Positions 62,201 to 64,000 of a stretch of 64,000 bases of DNA are shown in pieces (within the stretch, counting starts at the first letter, position 1; every line of letters starts with the position of its first letter). Made by a program: the position numbers and the translations under genes. The notes under the pieces were generated by a model. That model had not been told where the DNA came from, searched no databases, and worked only from the letters and a program-made list of their open reading frames with translations. Source of the DNA: Ixodes scapularis (taxonomy: Eukaryota; Arthropoda; Arachnida; Ixodida; Ixodidae). The stretch lies in assembly GCF_016920785.2 (NCBI RefSeq), contig NW_024609836.1:66381596-66445595 (forward strand). Reading direction: 5' to 3'.

Positions 62201-64000
62201 TGTATGGTACGTACGCTTTATTTCAAGAGTATATGTTTCTCGCGGATGTGACGGGGCTGAAATAAACGCCGCACGGATCACCTTTCGCTGTATGGTACGT
62301 ACGCTTTATCTCAAGAGTTTATGTTTCTCGCGGATGTGACGGGGCTGAAATAAACGCCGCACAGATCACCTTTCGCTGTATGGTACGTACGCTTTATTTC
62401 AAGAGTATATGTTTCTCGCGGATGTGACGGGGCTGAAATAAACGCCGCACGGATCACCTTTCGCTGTATGGTACGTACGCTTTATTTCAAGAGTTTATGT
62501 TTCTCGCGGATGTGACGGGGCTGAAATAAACGCCGCACGGATCACCTTTCGCTGTATGGTACGTACGCTTTATTTCAAGAGTTTATGTTTCTCGCGGATG
62601 TGACGGGGCAGAAATAAACGCCGCACGGATCACCTTTCGCTGTATGGTACGTACGCTTTATTTCAAGAGTATATGTTTCTCGCGGATGTGACGGGGCTGA
62701 AATAAACGCCGCACGGATCACCTTTCGCTGTATGGTACGTACGCTTTATTTCAAGAGTTTATGTTTCTCGCGGATGTGACGGGGCTGAAATAAACGCCGC
62801 ACAGATCACCTTTCGCTGTATGGTACGTACGCTTTATTTCAAGAGTTTATGTTTCTCGCGGATGTGACGGGGCTGAAATAAACGCCGCACGGATCACCTT
62901 TCGCTGTATGGTACGTACGCTTTATTTCAAGAGTTTATGTTTCTCGCGGATGTGACGGGGCAGAAATAAACGCCGCACGGATCACCTTTCGCTGTATGGT
63001 ACGTACGGTTTATTTCAAGAGTATATGTTTCTCGCGGATGTGACGGGGCTGAAATAAACGCCGCACGGATCACCTTTCGCTGTATGGTACGTACGCTTTA
63101 TTTCAAGAGTTTATGTTTCTCGCGGATGTGACGGGGCTGAAATAAACGCCGCACGGATCACCTTTCGCTGTATGGTACGTACGCTTTATTTCAAGAGTTT
63201 ATGTTTCTCGCGGATGTGACGGGGCTGAAATAAACGCCGCACGGATCACCTTTCGTTGTATGGTACGTACGCTTTATTTCAAGAGTTTATGTTTCTCGCG
63301 GATGTGACGGGGCTGAAATAAACGCCGCACGGATCACCTTTCGCTGTATGGTACGTACGCTTTATTTCAAGAGTTTATGTTTCTCGCGGATGTGACGGGG
63401 CTGAAATAAACGCCGCACGGATCACCTTTCGCTGTATGGTACGTACGCTTTATTTCAAGAGTTTATGTTTCTCGCGGATGTGACGGGGCTGAAATAAACG
63501 CCGCACGGATCACCTTTCGCTGTATGGTACGTACGCTTTATTTCAAGAGTTTATGTTTCTCGCGGATGTGACGGGGCTGAAATAAACGCCGCACGGATCA
63601 CCTTTCGCTGTATGGTACGTACGCTTTATTTCAAGAGTATATGTTTCTCGCGGATGTGACGGGGCAGAAATAAACGCCGCACGGATCACCTTTCGCTGTA
63701 TGGTACGTACGCTTTATTTCAAGAGTTTATGTTTCTCGCGGATGTGACGGGGCTGAAATAAACGCCGCACAGATCACCTTTCGCTGTATGGTACGTACGC
63801 TTTATTTCAAGAGTTTATGTATCTCGCGGATGTGACGGGGTTGAAATAAACGCCGCACGGATCACCTTTCGCTGTATGGTACGTACGCTTTATTTCAAGA
63901 GTATATGTTTCTCGCGGATGTGACGGGGCTGAAATAAACGCCGCACGGATCACCTTTCGCTGTATGGTACGTACGCTTTATTTCAAGAGTTTATGTATCT
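44217..64000 (+). repeat. 88-bp satellite array, about 224.8 copies, open at window end
   Basis: The monomer begins CTGAAATAAACGCCGC and ends CGCGGATGTGACGGGG. Monomer starts lie at 44,217 plus multiples of 88 up to 63,929, so 224 full copies plus 72 nt fit with no net indel. Within each unit TGAAATAAA (positions 2-10) is inverted as TTTATTTCA (49-57), and GTACGTAC (39-46) is palindromic. The main variants are T/A at unit position 63 (GTTTATG or GTATATG), CTGAAA/CAGAAA at position 2, GTGACG/GTAACG at position 82 and CACGGA/CACAGA at position 19. There is no coding capacity and no spacer diversity. Confidence 0.97.

Noticed and set aside
44217..64000. Regular 88-bp repeats as a CRISPR array
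   Set aside because: There are no unique spacers, the whole period is conserved, and the context is eukaryotic.

Overview
The window looks like a non-model arthropod nuclear genome, most likely a hard tick (Ixodidae). That reading is inferred from the repeat style: a tRNA-derived SINE, CR1-like LINE, Penelope-like and gypsy remnants, and many TIR elements. A secreted-protein family with phase-1 introns fits the same picture. There are no operons or Shine-Dalgarno sites. Most of the sequence is repeats, and the only convincing protein-coding gene is one small secreted-protein gene present in three copies, all on the minus strand.

Layout. Copy A occupies about 1-780 plus 7,829-10,457, copy B about 21,713-27,175 and copy C about 36,232-41,307. 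They are diverged segmental duplicates. Each holds a terminal exon of about 551 nt, an upstream exon carrying a signal peptide, an ~890 bp long-TIR foldback element, and a farther-upstream sequence ending in a conserved splice donor. Copy C is intact: 73 nt of signal-peptide exon plus 551 nt of terminal exon give a predicted 207-aa secreted protein. Copy B has a stop codon inside the signal peptide. Copy A has a +1 frameshift in the terminal exon. A second duplicated pair, D1 (18,618-21,180) and D2 (30,006-31,885), carries a LINE 3' end and a gypsy pol tail.

The most unusual locus is inside the intron of copy A. Between the signal-peptide exon (7,993-8,065) and the terminal exon (217-768) lies a 5.5 kb array of a 466 bp unit (2,279-7,802). 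Every unit holds a 204 bp exon-like block with a good acceptor, a good donor and phase 1 at both ends, followed 22 bp later by a tRNA-derived SINE. Eight exon copies lie on the minus strand, the host gene's strand, and three on the plus strand, joined at a near-palindromic centre around 6,213-6,245. All flanking junctions are also phase 1, so any number of minus-strand copies could be spliced in frame. Copies B and C show no visible counterpart of this exon in the same intron.

Between the duplicated blocks are a degenerate CR1-like LINE (15,291-19,215), a mariner-type transposase tail, a hAT element with 8 bp target duplications, TA- and TTAA-flanked nonautonomous DNA elements, a Penelope-like fragment with inverted terminal repeats, a solo LTR inside a TA microsatellite, and a CpG-rich promoter-like block (about 32,450-33,600).

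From 44,217 to the window end is a satellite array: exactly 224 full 88 bp monomers plus 72 bp, with no phase slip. Shared variants show higher-order duplications (75-mer, 45-mer and 7-mer offsets).
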